Below, one piece after another: positions 25,681 to 36,100 of a stretch of DNA of 64,000 bases. The notes beneath the pieces were generated by a model. The model ran no database searches. It saw nothing but the letters and a program-made list of their open reading frames with translations, and was not told where the DNA came from. Made by a program: the position numbers and the translations under genes. The first letter of the stretch is position 1; every line of letters begins with the position of its first letter. Origin of the DNA: Coriobacteriaceae bacterium AM48-5 (lineage in GTDB: Bacteria > Actinomycetota > Coriobacteriia > Coriobacteriales > Coriobacteriaceae); contig JAQEDJ010000005.1 in assembly GCA_027669525.1 (NCBI GenBank), forward strand, positions 11,423-75,422, given 5' to 3'.

Positions 25681-25977
25681 CTTCCATCTCCCAACAGCTG
25701 GCAACACTAGCAGCAATTGTACTCTTGTTGCTCGGGACTGGAATTTGTGGGTATCGCCTACGATTGTGCCGAACGTATAAAGGAAGAGTCTATTGGCGAT
25801 GCTCCCAAGGTGGCTACCGAAGTCTAGCTGACCTTGGGATATAGAAAAACTGCCGCCCCTGCAAAAAGCTCTGTCGCAGCGATGGGAAACGTATCTCGTT
25901 CTGCATATAATGAGGTCATATGACGGTGCGTCTGCATACGCGCGGCGCATTTCCATCGAACCGAGAAGGAGCTCTGC

Positions 25978-26958
25978 ATGGATCCCAACAAGCGTCCCGA
26001 CGACATGGTGCGTATCACCACTCCCGAACTTGCCCAGGTGTTCATCGATGAGCAGGTCGCTGCAATCCGCGAGCAGATCGGCGACAAGAAGGTCCTGCTG
26101 GCTCTTTCCGGCGGCGTCGACAGTTCGGTTGTCGCGGCCCTGCTCATCAAGGCCATCGGCAAGCAGCTCATTTGCGTGCATGTGAACCACGGCCTGATGC
26201 GCAAGGGTGAGAGCGAACAGGTCATCGACGTCTTCAAGAACCAGATGGACGCTAACCTGGTCTATGTGGACGCGACCGATCGCTTCCTGGATAAGCTCGT
26301 GGACGTCGAGGAGCCCGAGGCCAAGCGCAAGATCATCGGTGCCGAGTTTATCCGCGTGTTCGAGGAGGAGGCCCGCAAGGTTGGCGACGAGGTCAGTTTC
26401 CTCGCCCAGGGCACCATCTATCCCGACATTCTTGAGTCCCAAGACGGCGTGAAGGCTCACCACAACGTGGGCGGTCTGCCCGAGGATCTGCAGTTTGAGC
26501 TCTGCGAGCCCGTCAAACTGCTGTACAAGGACGAGGTCCGCGTCGTGGGTCGCGAGCTCGGCCTGCCCGAGAACATGGTCGAGCGCCAGCCGTTCCCCGG
26601 TCCCGGCCTGGGCGTCCGCTGCCTTGGTGCCATCACCCGCGACCGTCTTGAGGCGCTGCGCGAAGCCGACGCGATCGTGCGCGAGGAGATCGACAAGGCG
26701 GGTCTGACCATCTGGCAGTATTTTGCCGTCGTGCCCGACTTCCGCGCCACCGGCGTGCGCGAGGGCAAGCGCGCCTACGATTGGCCCTGTATCATCCGCT
26801 GCATCAACACCGTCGATGTCATGACCGCCGAGGTGCCTGAGCTCGACTGGGCGCTGCTCAAGCGCATTACCGCTCGCGTGACCGCCGAGGTCCCCGGTAT
26901 TTGCCGCGTTTGCTACGACCTCACGCCGAAGCCCGTTGGCACGGTCGAGTGGGAGTAA
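25978..26958 (+). CDS. guaA: GMP synthase ATP-PPase subunit, no glutaminase domain
   Basis: The 326-residue protein corresponds to the C-terminal two thirds of GuaA. It has the P-loop [34 protein letters not shown], the [20 protein letters not shown] loop and the end [13 protein letters not shown]. The start is clear (GAGAAGGAGCTCTGCATG), and an N-terminal extension ([20 protein letters not shown]) replaces the amidotransferase domain, so it is not a truncation product. Archaea make GMP synthase from separate subunits, and this could use free ammonia or borrow a glutaminase. The genome segment also has a complete guaA at 2291-3888. The sequences differ enough to be old paralogues or a transferred gene. 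Confidence 0.85.
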   Translation: MDPNKRPDDMVRITTPELAQVFIDEQVAAIREQIGDKKVLLALSGGVDSSVVAALLIKAIGKQLICVHVNHGLMRKGESEQVIDVFKNQMDANLVYVDATDRFLDKLVDVEEPEAKRKIIGAEFIRVFEEEARKVGDEVSFLAQGTIYPDILESQDGVKAHHNVGGLPEDLQFELCEPVKLLYKDEVRVVGRELGLPENMVERQPFPGPGLGVRCLGAITRDRLEALREADAIVREEIDKAGLTIWQYFAVVPDFRATGVREGKRAYDWPCIIRCINTVDVMTAEVPELDWALLKRITARVTAEVPGICRVCYDLTPKPVGTVEWE

Positions 26959-26991
26959 GCTAACTCAGCTGGTAGGCGACGAGAACTAGCA

Positions 26992-27024
26992 GATGTGACA
27001 AAGGGACAGTCCCTTTGTCACATC
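26992..27024. repeat. 33-bp palindromic repeat, copy 1
   Basis: GATGTGACAAAGGGAC and its reverse complement flank a single A. The copies at 36433-36465 and 38305-38337 are nearly identical, and a decayed one lies at 32959. It is intergenic, here 33 bases after the second GMP synthase. Confidence 0.8.
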
Positions 27025-27038
27025 CTCGATATTATGTG

Positions 27039-27070
27039 CGGGATGGTACGCCACGCGGCGTGCCATCCCG
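27039..27070. terminator. Hairpin linked to the 33-bp repeat
   Basis: CGGGATGGTACGCC (27039-27052) pairs with GGCGTGCCATCCCG (27057-27070), followed by TTCGTTATTTT. It separates the convergent GMP synthase and histidine kinase genes. The same pair of elements, in the same order and spacing, recurs at 32959-33050. Confidence 0.65.
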
Positions 27071-27074
27071 TTCG

Positions 27075-28223
27075 TTATTTTAATGAGCCGAGTGCGCGAG
27101 TGGGAAGAGTCACGAGCATGGTCGTTCCGCGCTCCGAGCTCTCTTCGACCTCGATGGAGCCGCCGTGGAGTGCGGCAATCTCCCAGACCAGTGCAAGCCC
27201 CAGCCCCACGCCGCCATATGCCCTGCTGCGCGATTTGTCAACGCGAAAGAAGGGCTGAAAGATGCTCGTCTGGTATTGCTCGGGAATGCCCGGTCCCTGG
27301 TCGCGCACGCGTAGCAGCACGCGGTCGCCTTCGGCGCAGGCGTTGATTTGCACGGTCGAGTTGGGCGCGCTATAGCGTATGGCGTTTTCGGTCAAGTTGA
27401 ACAGCAACCGATAGATCAGCGTGTCGCTGCCGATCGTTTGCGCGTCGCCCTCACTTGTAAGCGTGATGTCTTTTTGCTCGGCAAGGGGTGCCAGGTCCGT
27501 GAGCACTTCTTCGATCATCGGCGCTAGGTCAATCACATCGTTGCAAGGGACACTGCGCAGCTCGCTCATCTCGAGCAGGGTCTTTGTCATGTGCGTCATT
27601 CGCTCGGTCTGCTCCTGCAGCAGCCCGAGCAGGCTCGCTGTATCGGCGTCGACGTCGGGGTGCTCGGCGCAAAACAGCTCAACCTGGGCCTGCATGAGCG
27701 CAAGCGGCGTGCGCAGTTCGTGCGCCGTATTGCCCGTAAACTGTCTTTGTGCGGAAAATCCCTCGTCAAGGCGGGTAATCATGTCGTTAAACGACGCGCT
27801 GCAGCGCCTGAGTTCAGAGGGCACGTCCTCGCTGATTTTTGTGTCGGCGAGGTTGTCGGGCCGCACGCTCTCGACTTGCGTCGCAAAGAAGCGCAACGGC
27901 CGCAGCGCATGTCCGCTCACAAAGTAGGCCAGCACGCCGCCGAGCAGCGTCACCGCCGCAGTTATATACCAGCTCGTCGCGCCAAACGATTCTTGGGCGT
28001 CGTTCACGACGATGGTCAGCGCGTCGTCGAGCTCTTTGTTTGTCGGGTCAAATGAGCTGGGCGAGGCCGCCTCCACCTTGCTGTGCGCCGATAGTTCATT
28101 GCCGATCGAGTCCATGTAGCGCATGCCGGAGTAGCCAACCAGGCAATTCATAAGTACGCAGGTTGAACATATCAGCAGTGCCGTCATCAACGTGATGCGC
28201 CACTGCAGCGACAGCCGCCTCAT
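27075..28223 (-). CDS. Membrane sensor histidine kinase
   Basis: The 382-residue protein is a classical orthodox kinase. It has a first membrane span at about 11-33 (LMTALLICSTCVLMNCLVGY), a short outside loop, a second span near SWYITAAVTLLGGVLAYF, HAMP, H-box NTAHELRTPLALM, N-box NLTENAIRYS and G boxes DQGPGIPEQY and AYGGVGLGLALV. It overlaps the response regulator by 4 bases (28220-28223) and forms an operon with it. The divergent operon of redox proteins (28984 onward) is the natural candidate target. Confidence 0.9.
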   Translation of the reverse strand: MRRLSLQWRITLMTALLICSTCVLMNCLVGYSGMRYMDSIGNELSAHSKVEAASPSSFDPTNKELDDALTIVVNDAQESFGATSWYITAAVTLLGGVLAYFVSGHALRPLRFFATQVESVRPDNLADTKISEDVPSELRRCSASFNDMITRLDEGFSAQRQFTGNTAHELRTPLALMQAQVELFCAEHPDVDADTASLLGLLQEQTERMTHMTKTLLEMSELRSVPCNDVIDLAPMIEEVLTDLAPLAEQKDITLTSEGDAQTIGSDTLIYRLLFNLTENAIRYSAPNSTVQINACAEGDRVLLRVRDQGPGIPEQYQTSIFQPFFRVDKSRSRAYGGVGLGLALVWEIAALHGGSIEVEESSERGTTMLVTLPTRALGSLK

Positions 28224-28894
28224 TTGCCGTCCTCCATAACGTAGCCTTCGCCGATTCGGTTGCGGATGGGGTCGTGCCCCAACGCGCCGCGCAGCTTTTT
28301 GCGCAGCGACGAGATGTGCACGCGGGTCGCGTTGCTAAAGCTGTTGACGCTGCTGTCCCATACATGCTCGATAAGCTCTTCCTGGCTCACCGGCCGCCCC
28401 TGGTTAAGCATCAGGTATTCCAAGATGCCGGTCTCCTTGCGCGTGAGGGATAGGGTCTCGCCGCCCACGGAGGCGAGGCGCGCCTTGGTGTCAAAGCTCA
28501 ACAATCCACAGGTTAGAACAACGTCGCTTTGCGTAAAGCGCCTGAGCGTGAGGCTGCGTATACGTGCCGCCAGCTCGTCAAGATGGAACGGCTTGGTGAG
28601 GTAGTCGTTGGCGCCCGCATCGAGCCCCGCTACCTTGTCGGAGACCTCGCCACGTGCCGAGAGCACAAGCACCTTGGTCTCACAATCAGTTGTCCTGAGT
28701 TGCCTGAGCACGGTCATGCCGTCGACATGGGGGAGATTGAGGTCGAGCACGACAAGATCAAAGGTCTCGACATCGAGTAGATCGAGGGCCTGCTGCCCGT
28801 CGTAGCAGCAGTCGACGCTATAGGCCAAGTTGCGCAGGCTGCGTGCGATCGCATCGCACAGCGCCCGCTCGTCCTCGACGACCAAGATGCGCAT
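28220..28894 (-). CDS. OmpR-family response regulator
   Basis: The 224-residue protein has a receiver domain (MRILVVEDERALCDAIARSL; phosphorylated aspartate in VVLDLNLPHVDG; lysine in DYLTKPFHLDEL) and a winged-helix DNA-binding domain (SLTRKETGILEYLMLNQGRP, then HISSLRKKLRGALG). It pairs with the kinase at 27075-28223. Ninety bases separate its start from the divergent CXXC peptide gene, so it can readily act on both promoters. Confidence 0.92.
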   Translation of the reverse strand: MRILVVEDERALCDAIARSLRNLAYSVDCCYDGQQALDLLDVETFDLVVLDLNLPHVDGMTVLRQLRTTDCETKVLVLSARGEVSDKVAGLDAGANDYLTKPFHLDELAARIRSLTLRRFTQSDVVLTCGLLSFDTKARLASVGGETLSLTRKETGILEYLMLNQGRPVSQEELIEHVWDSSVNSFSNATRVHISSLRKKLRGALGHDPIRNRIGEGYVMEDGK

Positions 28895-28983
28895 AACGTT
28901 CTCCTTGCATAGTCATTCACGCTTAACACGGATTTTATAGTCGGTATGGTCCAATGGGTCGCGAAACGAAAGGAGTGGTCAGA

Positions 28984-29130
28984 TTGTTCAAAGCGATTAA
29001 GCCTGTGGCGCAGGTGGCTTTGCTGATCGTTGGGGTAGCCATGGTTGGCTTTGGAATTATGCGCGGCGAGGCAGATGCCGTGCTGGCCAAGGCAATCAGG
29101 CTGTGCTTGGAGTGTATCGGAATTGGATAA
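28984..29130 (+). CDS. CD1871A-like CXXC-motif small membrane protein
   Basis: From a TTG with AAAGGAGTGG upstream, the 48-residue product is one membrane helix (VALLIVGVAMVGFGIMRGEA) followed by LAKAIRLCLECIGIG. The CLEC-IGIG end and small size match the CD1871A family of CXXC-motif proteins, seen in gut anaerobes next to 4Fe-4S membrane proteins. The CXXC may bind metal or carry electrons or thiols. It overlaps the next gene by 8 bases, so translation is coupled. Its function is unknown. Confidence 0.75.
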   Translation: MFKAIKPVAQVALLIVGVAMVGFGIMRGEADAVLAKAIRLCLECIGIG

Positions 29131-30034
29131 AAGAAAAAACACTGCATCGCATCTTTTGGCGAGATTCCGCGGATTGATTCAGGCGGCGGCGACGCTTGCG
29201 ACCAATATTCACCTGCCTAACTTTGCCAAGGGCGGTATCTACCAGGGAGCCGGCAAAGCCGTCTGCGTGCCGGGGCTTAACTGCTACTCGTGTCCAGCGG
29301 CCTCGGGTGCGTGCCCCATCGGGTCGTTTCAGTCGGTGGTGGGATCGTCTAAGTTCAGCTTTTCGTATTACGTCACCGGAACGCTCATTCTGATCGGCGT
29401 GCTACTGGGACGTTTTGTATGCGGCTTTTTGTGTCCGTTTGGATGGCTGCAAGAGCTTCTGCATAAGATTCCCAGCAAAAAGCTCTCCACGAAAAAGCTC
29501 AAGCCGCTCACGTACATCAAGTATGCCGTGCTACTGTTTGCCGTGGTGCTACTGCCCGTCTTGGTGGTTAACGATGTGGGTATGGGCGACCCGTTCTTTT
29601 GCAAGTACATCTGCCCGCAGGGTGTGCTCGAGGGCGCGATTCCGCTGTCCATCATGAATACGGGAATCCGCTCCGCGCTGGGAAAGCTCTTTTCCTGGAA
29701 GCTCGCGATCCTCATTGCGGTTGCGGTGCTGAGCGTGCTGTTCTACCGCCCCTTCTGCAAATGGATTTGCCCCCTCGGTGCGTTTTATGCGCTCATGAAC
29801 AAGGTGTCGTTGCTGGGGATTCAGGTTGACCAGTGCAAATGCGTCTCGTGCGGTAAGTGCGCCAAAGTGTGCCAGATGGACGTGGACGTTACGCGTACGC
29901 CCAACCATGCCGAGTGCATTCGTTGCGGCAAATGCGTGGGCGCATGCCCCGTCGATGCCATTAGCTTTCGCTATGGGCTGGGTGTGACGGGCGACAAACC
30001 CGCGCAGCCCGCGCAAGCCTGCGAAAACAAATAG
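29123..30034 (+). CDS. NapH-like 4Fe-4S membrane protein
   Basis: The 303-residue protein starts at the TTG overlapping the previous stop. It has a cysteine-rich segment CYSCPAASGACPIGSFQ, several membrane spans interleaved with CGFLCPFGWLQ, CKYICPQGVLE and CKWICPLGAFY, and two C-terminal ferredoxin clusters (CKCVSCGKCAKVCQMD; CIRCGKCVGACPVD). This is the NapH/CcoG-type architecture, which moves electrons from the membrane quinol pool to partners outside. With the CXXC peptide before it and the thioredoxin-like lipoprotein after it, it probably drives reduction of an extracytoplasmic thiol. Confidence 0.85.
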   Translation: MDKRKNTASHLLARFRGLIQAAATLATNIHLPNFAKGGIYQGAGKAVCVPGLNCYSCPAASGACPIGSFQSVVGSSKFSFSYYVTGTLILIGVLLGRFVCGFLCPFGWLQELLHKIPSKKLSTKKLKPLTYIKYAVLLFAVVLLPVLVVNDVGMGDPFFCKYICPQGVLEGAIPLSIMNTGIRSALGKLFSWKLAILIAVAVLSVLFYRPFCKWICPLGAFYALMNKVSLLGIQVDQCKCVSCGKCAKVCQMDVDVTRTPNHAECIRCGKCVGACPVDAISFRYGLGVTGDKPAQPAQACENK

Positions 30035-30068
30035 GTATCTATATAAGTTTCGATACAACGGAGGAACC

Positions 30069-31031
30069 ATGAAACTGTCAAAAATTGCGGCCCTGCTGAT
30101 GCTGCCCGTGCTGGCGCTGACTCTCGCGGCGTGCTCTGCCCCCAAGGGCGACGCGAAGGATGCTACGAGCGGCGATGCGCAGATTGCCGAGCTCATAGCG
30201 CAAAAGCCGTCAAGTGCCGAGGAGGCGGCCGAGCTGTATCAGCAGCTGCTGCAAAAGGAAAACGAGATCTTTGCGAGCGATAACGCCCTATGGGAAAAGG
30301 TGTTCCTTGCGGCCAACAAAGACACCCCCATGATTGAGGACGGCAAGAACTACGGTGACTTCTTGCTCGATACCATCGAGGGCGCCAAGGATCAGTTTGC
30401 GGCTGACGAGCTTAAGACGCTTAAGGCCGGCGCGCAGCAGGTCAAGGAGATCGAGGACAAGCTCATGGCGCTGGAGAAGGAGTTCCCCGGATGTGGCAGC
30501 ACGCCCGGCGAGGGGGAGAGCGTTGATGCCTCGACCGCGGGTATGACCAACGGCGAGAGCGGGGAGACGAAGTTCCCCAGCTTTAAGGGCAAGGACTTGG
30601 ACGGCAACGATGTAAACAGCGACGAGCTGTTCTCCAAGAACAAGGTCACCGTCATGAACTTCTGGTTTACCACCTGCAAGCCGTGCGTGGGAGAGCTGGG
30701 CGATCTGGAGAAGCTCAACAAGGAGCTTGCCGAGAAGGGCGGCCAGGTCGTGGGTGTTAATTCCTTTACGCTCGATGGCAACAAAGACGCGGTGGCCGAT
30801 GCCAGGGACGTGCTTTCCAAGAAGGGCGTGACGTATAAAAACATCTGGTTTAAGTCGGACAGCGAGGCCGGAAAGTTCACCTCCAACCTGTACTCGTTCC
30901 CGACCACCTACGTGATCGACCAGAACGGTAACATTGTGGGAGAGCCGATCATGGGCGGCATCAACTCCGCTGAGCAGCGCGAGGCGCTCAACAAACTGAT
31001 CGATCAGGCACTCGCGAAGAGCGAACAGTAA
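30069..31031 (+). CDS. TlpA/ResA-like thioredoxin lipoprotein
   Basis: The 320-residue protein has a lipoprotein signal (LPVLALTLAACSAP, lipobox cysteine about residue 22), an alpha-helical middle and a thioredoxin domain with active site WFTTCKPCVGELG and cis-proline region YSFPTTYVIDQNG. It is probably anchored on the outer face of the membrane and reduces disulfides there. It follows the 4Fe-4S membrane protein by 34 bases with GGAGG, so the three genes form one operon ending at the terminator 31057-31084. An electron path from quinol through 4Fe-4S to this CKPC site is inferred. Confidence 0.88.
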   Translation: MKLSKIAALLMLPVLALTLAACSAPKGDAKDATSGDAQIAELIAQKPSSAEEAAELYQQLLQKENEIFASDNALWEKVFLAANKDTPMIEDGKNYGDFLLDTIEGAKDQFAADELKTLKAGAQQVKEIEDKLMALEKEFPGCGSTPGEGESVDASTAGMTNGESGETKFPSFKGKDLDGNDVNSDELFSKNKVTVMNFWFTTCKPCVGELGDLEKLNKELAEKGGQVVGVNSFTLDGNKDAVADARDVLSKKGVTYKNIWFKSDSEAGKFTSNLYSFPTTYVIDQNGNIVGEPIMGGINSAEQREALNKLIDQALAKSEQ

Positions 31032-31056
31032 GTCCGTGGGACAGACAACTGAAGGG

Positions 31057-31084
31057 GAGTCGCTGGAAACAGCGACTCTTTTTT
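31057..31084 (+). terminator. Intrinsic terminator of the redox operon
   Basis: GAGTCGCTG (31057-31065) pairs with CAGCGACTC (31070-31078) around a GAAA tetraloop, followed by six T. It is a textbook factor-independent terminator. Confidence 0.85.
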
Positions 31085-31102
31085 CTGCTTCGGGGTAGCA
31101 TC

Positions 31103-31261
31103 ATGGGTATACGTCGAAAGGGCACGCAGCTTCTCGTGCATTGCCTGAGCGGTGCGCGAAGCAACCAGGCTGTGAGTTTTCTTAAGCGTTCTGGGTATGG
31201 CAGTGTCAAGAATATCGGCGGCATAAGCGGCTACACGGGAAAGGTGGTGCGTTGGCTATGA
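31103..31261 (+). CDS. Small rhodanese-like protein, N-terminally truncated
   Basis: The 52-residue frame MGIRRKGTQLLVHCLSGARS... carries the active-site loop of a rhodanese (HCLSGARS) and the second conserved segment SVKNIGGISGYTGKVVRWL, but lacks the first half of the domain. It overlaps the next gene by 4 bases. The terminator of the previous operon lies directly before it, so it is either a genuine minimal rhodanese or the surviving end of an earlier one. A full rhodanese domain is fused to the following reductase. Confidence 0.55.
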   Translation: MGIRRKGTQLLVHCLSGARSNQAVSFLKRSGYGSVKNIGGISGYTGKVVRWL

Positions 31262-32948
31262 AGGTGGTTATCGTTGGAGGCGTCGCGGGCGGCGCATCGG
31301 CGGCGGCACGTTTGCGCAGACTCGACGAGCAGGCCCAAATTGTCATCTTTGAGCGCACGGGTTTTGTATCGTATGCCAACTGTGGGCTTCCGTACTACAT
31401 TGGCGGCGTGATAGAAGAAGAGAGCGCATTGACGCTGCAGTCTCCCAAGGGCTTTTGGGATCGCTTTCGCATTGCGGTCAAGACGAGTCACGAGGTGTTT
31501 GCCATCCATCCCGATTCGCATACGGTCGAGGTTCGCAATATGCTGACGGGCGAGGAATTTGTCGAGACGTATGACAAGCTCATCCTGTCGCCGGGTGCAA
31601 AGCCGATTCGCCCTGCGTTGCCGGGCATCGACTCGGATAAAATCTTTAGCCTACGCACCGTTGAGGACACGCTGCGTATTCACAGCTATGTTCGAGAGCG
31701 GCGACCGAGCAGTGCCGTCGTGATCGGCGGCGGCTTCATTGGCGTCGAGACGGCGGAGAATCTGTGTGAGCTGGGGCTCCAGGTGACCCTTCTACAGCGT
31801 CCCGTCCAGCTTATGAACAACCTGGATTACGACATGGCGACCCTTTTGCATACCGAGGTGCGTGAGCACGGTATCGATCTGCGCCTCAAGGCCGATGTGA
31901 CAGGTTTTGAGGAAGTTGATGGCCGCGTTGTCACCCATGTTGCGGGCGATGACCCTATCGGAGCCGATATGGTGCTGCTTGCCATTGGCGTGGCACCTGA
32001 GAACCATCTGGCGCAAGAGGCGGGGCTCGAACTGGGCATCAAGGGGGCTATTGTGGTCAACGACCGCATGGAGACCTCTGCTGCCGACGTGTATGCCGTG
32101 GGCGATGCCGTGCAGGTCACGCATCAGGTGACCGGCGAGGACGCGGTCATTTCGCTCGCCGGCCCCGCCAACAAGCAGGGGCGTGTCGTCGCCGATGTCA
32201 TAGCCGGCATGGACAGCTGCTACCTCGGATCGTTGGGCTCATCGGTTATCAAGGTATTCGACTTGACGGCGGCAAGCACGGGACTATCCGAAAAGGCAGC
32301 ACACGCGGCGGGAATTGACTGCGACAGCGTGGTCCTGTCGCCCGGTTCGCATGCGGGTTGTTATCCGGGTGCAACGCCCATGACCATGAAGGTTGTCTTC
32401 GAGAAGCAGGGATTGCGCCTGCTGGGTGCGCAAATCGTGGGCATCGATGGTGTGGACAAGCGTATCGACGTTCTGGCGACTGCCATCCAGGCAGGCATGC
32501 ACGGCGATAGGCTTAAGGATTTGGACCTAGCATACGCGCCGCCGTATTCATCGGCGAAGGATCCCGTCAATTTGGCGGGCTTTATGATCGAGAACCTCAA
32601 TCGCGGCATACTGGCGCAGTGGCATTGGGAGGATGAGCCAACTTGCCACGCGATGGCAGCGTGCAGCTGCTCGATGTTCGTACGGAAGGGGAGTATGAGC
32701 GCGGGCATATCGATGGTTTCGTAAACATTCCCGTCGATGATCTGCGCAATCGCCTGGGCGAGCTCGACCGGGCCAAGCCGGTCTACGTGATTTGCCAGAG
32801 CGGCATTCGCAGCTACATTGCTTGCCGCATTTTGGCGCAGCATGGCTTTGAGTGCTTTAACTTCTCGGGCGGCTATCGCTTCTTTGCAGCCGTGACTGAG
32901 GCTCGCCACGGCAGCGCTAACGTTATGCCGTGCGGGCTCGAAAAGTAG
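31258..32948 (+). CDS. CoA-disulfide reductase fused to rhodanese (one frameshift)
   Basis: The restored protein is 563 residues. The FAD domain starts MKVVIVGGVAGGASAAARLR. The redox cysteine is in SYANCGLPYYIGG and the NAD site in AVVIGGGFIGVETAENLCEL; the dimerisation domain follows. The C-terminal rhodanese (LLDVRTEGEYERGHIDGFVN; active loop CQSGIRS) lies in another frame because one base is missing near 32639. Such fusions (CoADR-RHD, NADH-dependent persulfide reductases) reduce CoA- or glutathione-like persulfides and polysulfide. The small rhodanese before it and the thiol-redox operon upstream fit a sulfur-handling role. Confidence 0.85.
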
Positions 32949-32958
32949 CGCGCATTGG

Positions 32959-33050
32959 AATGTGACAAAGTGACAGCCTCTTTATCGCATCGGGGATGTT
33001 ATATGCGGGATGGTGCGCCATGCGGCGTGCTGTCCCGTTCGTTTTTTGGC
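32959..33050. repeat. Composite repeat, decayed copy plus hairpin
   Basis: A worn copy of the 33-bp palindrome (AATGTGACAAAGTGACAGCC...) is followed, as at 26992-27070, by a GCGGGATGGTGCGCCATGCG hairpin ending in CCCGTTCGTTTTTT. The order, spacing and shared linker show the two elements travel as a unit of about 85 bases. Here it ends the CoA-disulfide reductase transcript. Confidence 0.7.
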
Positions 33051-33169
33051 GCGGTTCGTTACACTCCTCACTGGTATCGGCCAAAAATGAGGATAGAGTA
33101 GGACAAACGCGCCGAACGTGAACGGCGGGGGAGCGGGCGAGCGCGCCCGCGCGAGAGAGGTTGCCGTCC

Positions 33170-36100
33170 ATGCTGGATCTCAGAGTTATTTGCAAAAGGT
33201 ACGTTACGCAGTCGTTTACGCAGGTAGCGCTCGACAGCGTAAGCCTGTCTTTTCGCGATAACGAGTTCGTAGCCATTCTGGGTCCCTCGGGTTCGGGTAA
33301 AACTACGATGCTCAACGTCATCGGTGGACTCGATCATTTCGATTCGGGCGATCTGCTGATCGACGGCATCTCGACCAAGGATTTCAACGACCGCGACTGG
33401 GATGCCTATCGCAATAATCGCATCGGCTTTGTGTTCCAGAGCTATAACCTCATTCCGCATCAGAGCATTTTGGAAAACGTGGAGTTGGCGCTTACGCTCA
33501 CGGGCGTGGGGCATGCCGAGCGCCGCCAACGTGCGCGCAAGGCGCTCGAGGCAGTCGGTCTGGGCGAGCACGTTGACAAGCGCCCGAGCCAGCTTTCGGG
33601 CGGGCAGATGCAGCGCGTGGCCATTGCCCGCGCTCTGATCAATGACCCCGAGATTGTGCTGGCTGACGAGCCGACCGGCGCCTTGGACTCAACGACGTCC
33701 GTCCAGGTCATGGATTTGCTCAAGGACGTTGCGCGCGACCGTCTGGTCATCATGGTCACGCACAATCCCGAGCTGGCGTACAAGTACGCCACGCGCATTG
33801 TCAACCTGGCGGACGGCAAGGTCACCGACGATTCAGATCCCTTTGATGCTGCCGAGGCCGCGCGTCGCGAGGCCAAGCCCACGCGCAAAACCTCGATGAG
33901 CTTTGTGACGGCGCTGGGGCTTTCTGCCCGAAACCTCATGACCAAGAAGGGCCGCACGGTCATGACGGCCTTTGCGGGTTCGATTGGCATTATCGGCATT
34001 GCGGCAATCCTGGCGCTCTCCAACGGCGTAAACGACTACATCAAAAAGGTCGAGGAGGACACGCTCTCGAGCTACCCGCTCACGATTTCCAAACAAGACT
34101 ACGACCTGTCGTCCATGATGGGCGGCCATGGGGCTACCGATGAGGAGGCGTCCAAGGGCGAGGGCTCGTCCGATGACGCTACCGGTGGCAAAGCTAAGGG
34201 AACCGACAAGATCCCTGTGGTCACAGCCGTAAAGGACATGTTCGCAAGTGTTAAATCTAACGATATGACAAGCTTTAAGGCATGGCTTGACGACGGCGGC
34301 GACGGTATCGACAAAGAGGTCAACGCTATCCAGTACGGCTACGGCGTGACGCCGGTTGTCTATCGTGCGGGCAAGGGCGATGAGAAACCTGTCCGGCTGG
34401 TGCCCAACGCTATGACCGAGGCCATGAGCGGAGGCGCGAGCTCGGCGGCAACGGTGAGCATGGATTCCATGGGGACCTCGGTCTTTAACGAGATGATTGA
34501 CGACCAGAGCCTGCTCGACAGCCAGTACGATGTCGTTGCCGGCCATTGGCCTACGTCTGCCAACGAGGCCGTGATGGTGCTTTCGAGCCGCGGCACGGTG
34601 GGTGACTACACGCTCTATAGCATCGGCGCGCTGGATATCGATGAGCTCAACGACCTGGTTAACAGTGCCATGACGGCCGACGGCAAGGTCGAGACGCCCA
34701 AGGCCGGCACCGACTTTACCTACGACGATGCGCTGTCCACGACGTTTAAGGTGCTGTCGCCGTCCGATGCCTATCGCAAAAACGAAGAGACCGGCATGTG
34801 GACTGACATGTCTGGCGATGCCGACTTTATGGCGGCCAAGGTTGCCGACGGTATTGACGTGCGCATTGTGGGCGTGGTGCGACCCAACGAGGCGGCAAAC
34901 GCGAGCGCATTGTCCCCGGGCATTGCCTATACGCATGCGCTGACTCGCCAGCTTATGGAGCGTGCTGCCGATTCGCAGATTGTGCAGGAGCAGCTTGCCT
35001 ACCCCGAGACGGATGTCTTTACGGGCAAAACCTTCGACGAGCTGCAGGGCGAAGCCAAGCAGGGCGTGGATTTGGGCAGTATGTTCAGCGTAGACGAGGC
35101 GGCACTGAAGAGCGCGTTCTCTCTCGATTCGTCTGCGCTCTCGGGTGCGGCCGGCGGCATGGACCTTTCTAGCCTTGATTTGTCCGGGCTGGATATTGAC
35201 CTTTCGGGTGTTGGGCGAGACATCGACTTCGGTGACATCATGGCCAAGGCGCCGGCCCCGGATTTCTCGGGCATCTTTGACGGTCTGGAGCTCACGCCCG
35301 AGCAAATGCAGCAGGTGGGAACGCTTGCCAATCAGCTGTTTGAGGGCTTTATGCAGTCCGATCAGTTTAAGGCGCTGTCGCCCGAAGATCTTAAGGATGC
35401 GTCAAAGCTTGCTGCCGCATTCTCGGCGTATCTTGAGAATGATGCCGCGGCCCAGCAATACCTGGCTCAGCTCAGGGCACTCGGCGGCGATGCCCTGGCC
35501 GAGCGTCTGCAGCAGGTGATGGGCGACTATGTGCAAAAGCAGCTGGCTCCGTATTTGCAGCAGTCTATGGATCAGGTGATGAAGGCGGTCAGCGAGCAGA
35601 TTGCGACGACGGTATCAACCCAGCTCAAGGCGGGTGCGGCAGGCTCATGGACCAAATGGCGACGCAGATGTCTTCGAGTTTTGCCAACTTGGCGAGCGCC
35701 ATGCGCGTGGATGCAAACGCCTTTGCTCGCGCTATCCACTTTAGCATGGACGCTGAGGACCTGAGTTCGCTCATGATGAGCTATGCCAAGGCGTCAAAGC
35801 TCACCTACGAAAACAATCTGGCCACGTTGGGCTATGCGGACGAGGCGGACCCCATCTCGGTCAAGATTTTCCCGCGCGACTTTGAGGCCAAGGAGCGCGT
35901 GCTCGATCACATCGATGCGTACAACAAGCAGGTCAAAGCCGCCGGCCATGATGAACAGGCGATCTCGTACACCGACTACATGGGTATCATCATGGGTTCG
36001 GTGACCGACATCGTGAACACCATCAGCTTGGTGCTCATCGCATTCGTGAGTATCAGTTTGGTGGTGAGCTCCATCATGATCGGCATCATCACCTACATCA

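Noticed and set aside
25225..26463. Long minus-strand frame running from the LuxR gene into the second GMP synthase
   Set aside because: Only the part below 25680 is LuxR-type sequence; the rest is antisense to guaA and has no homology.
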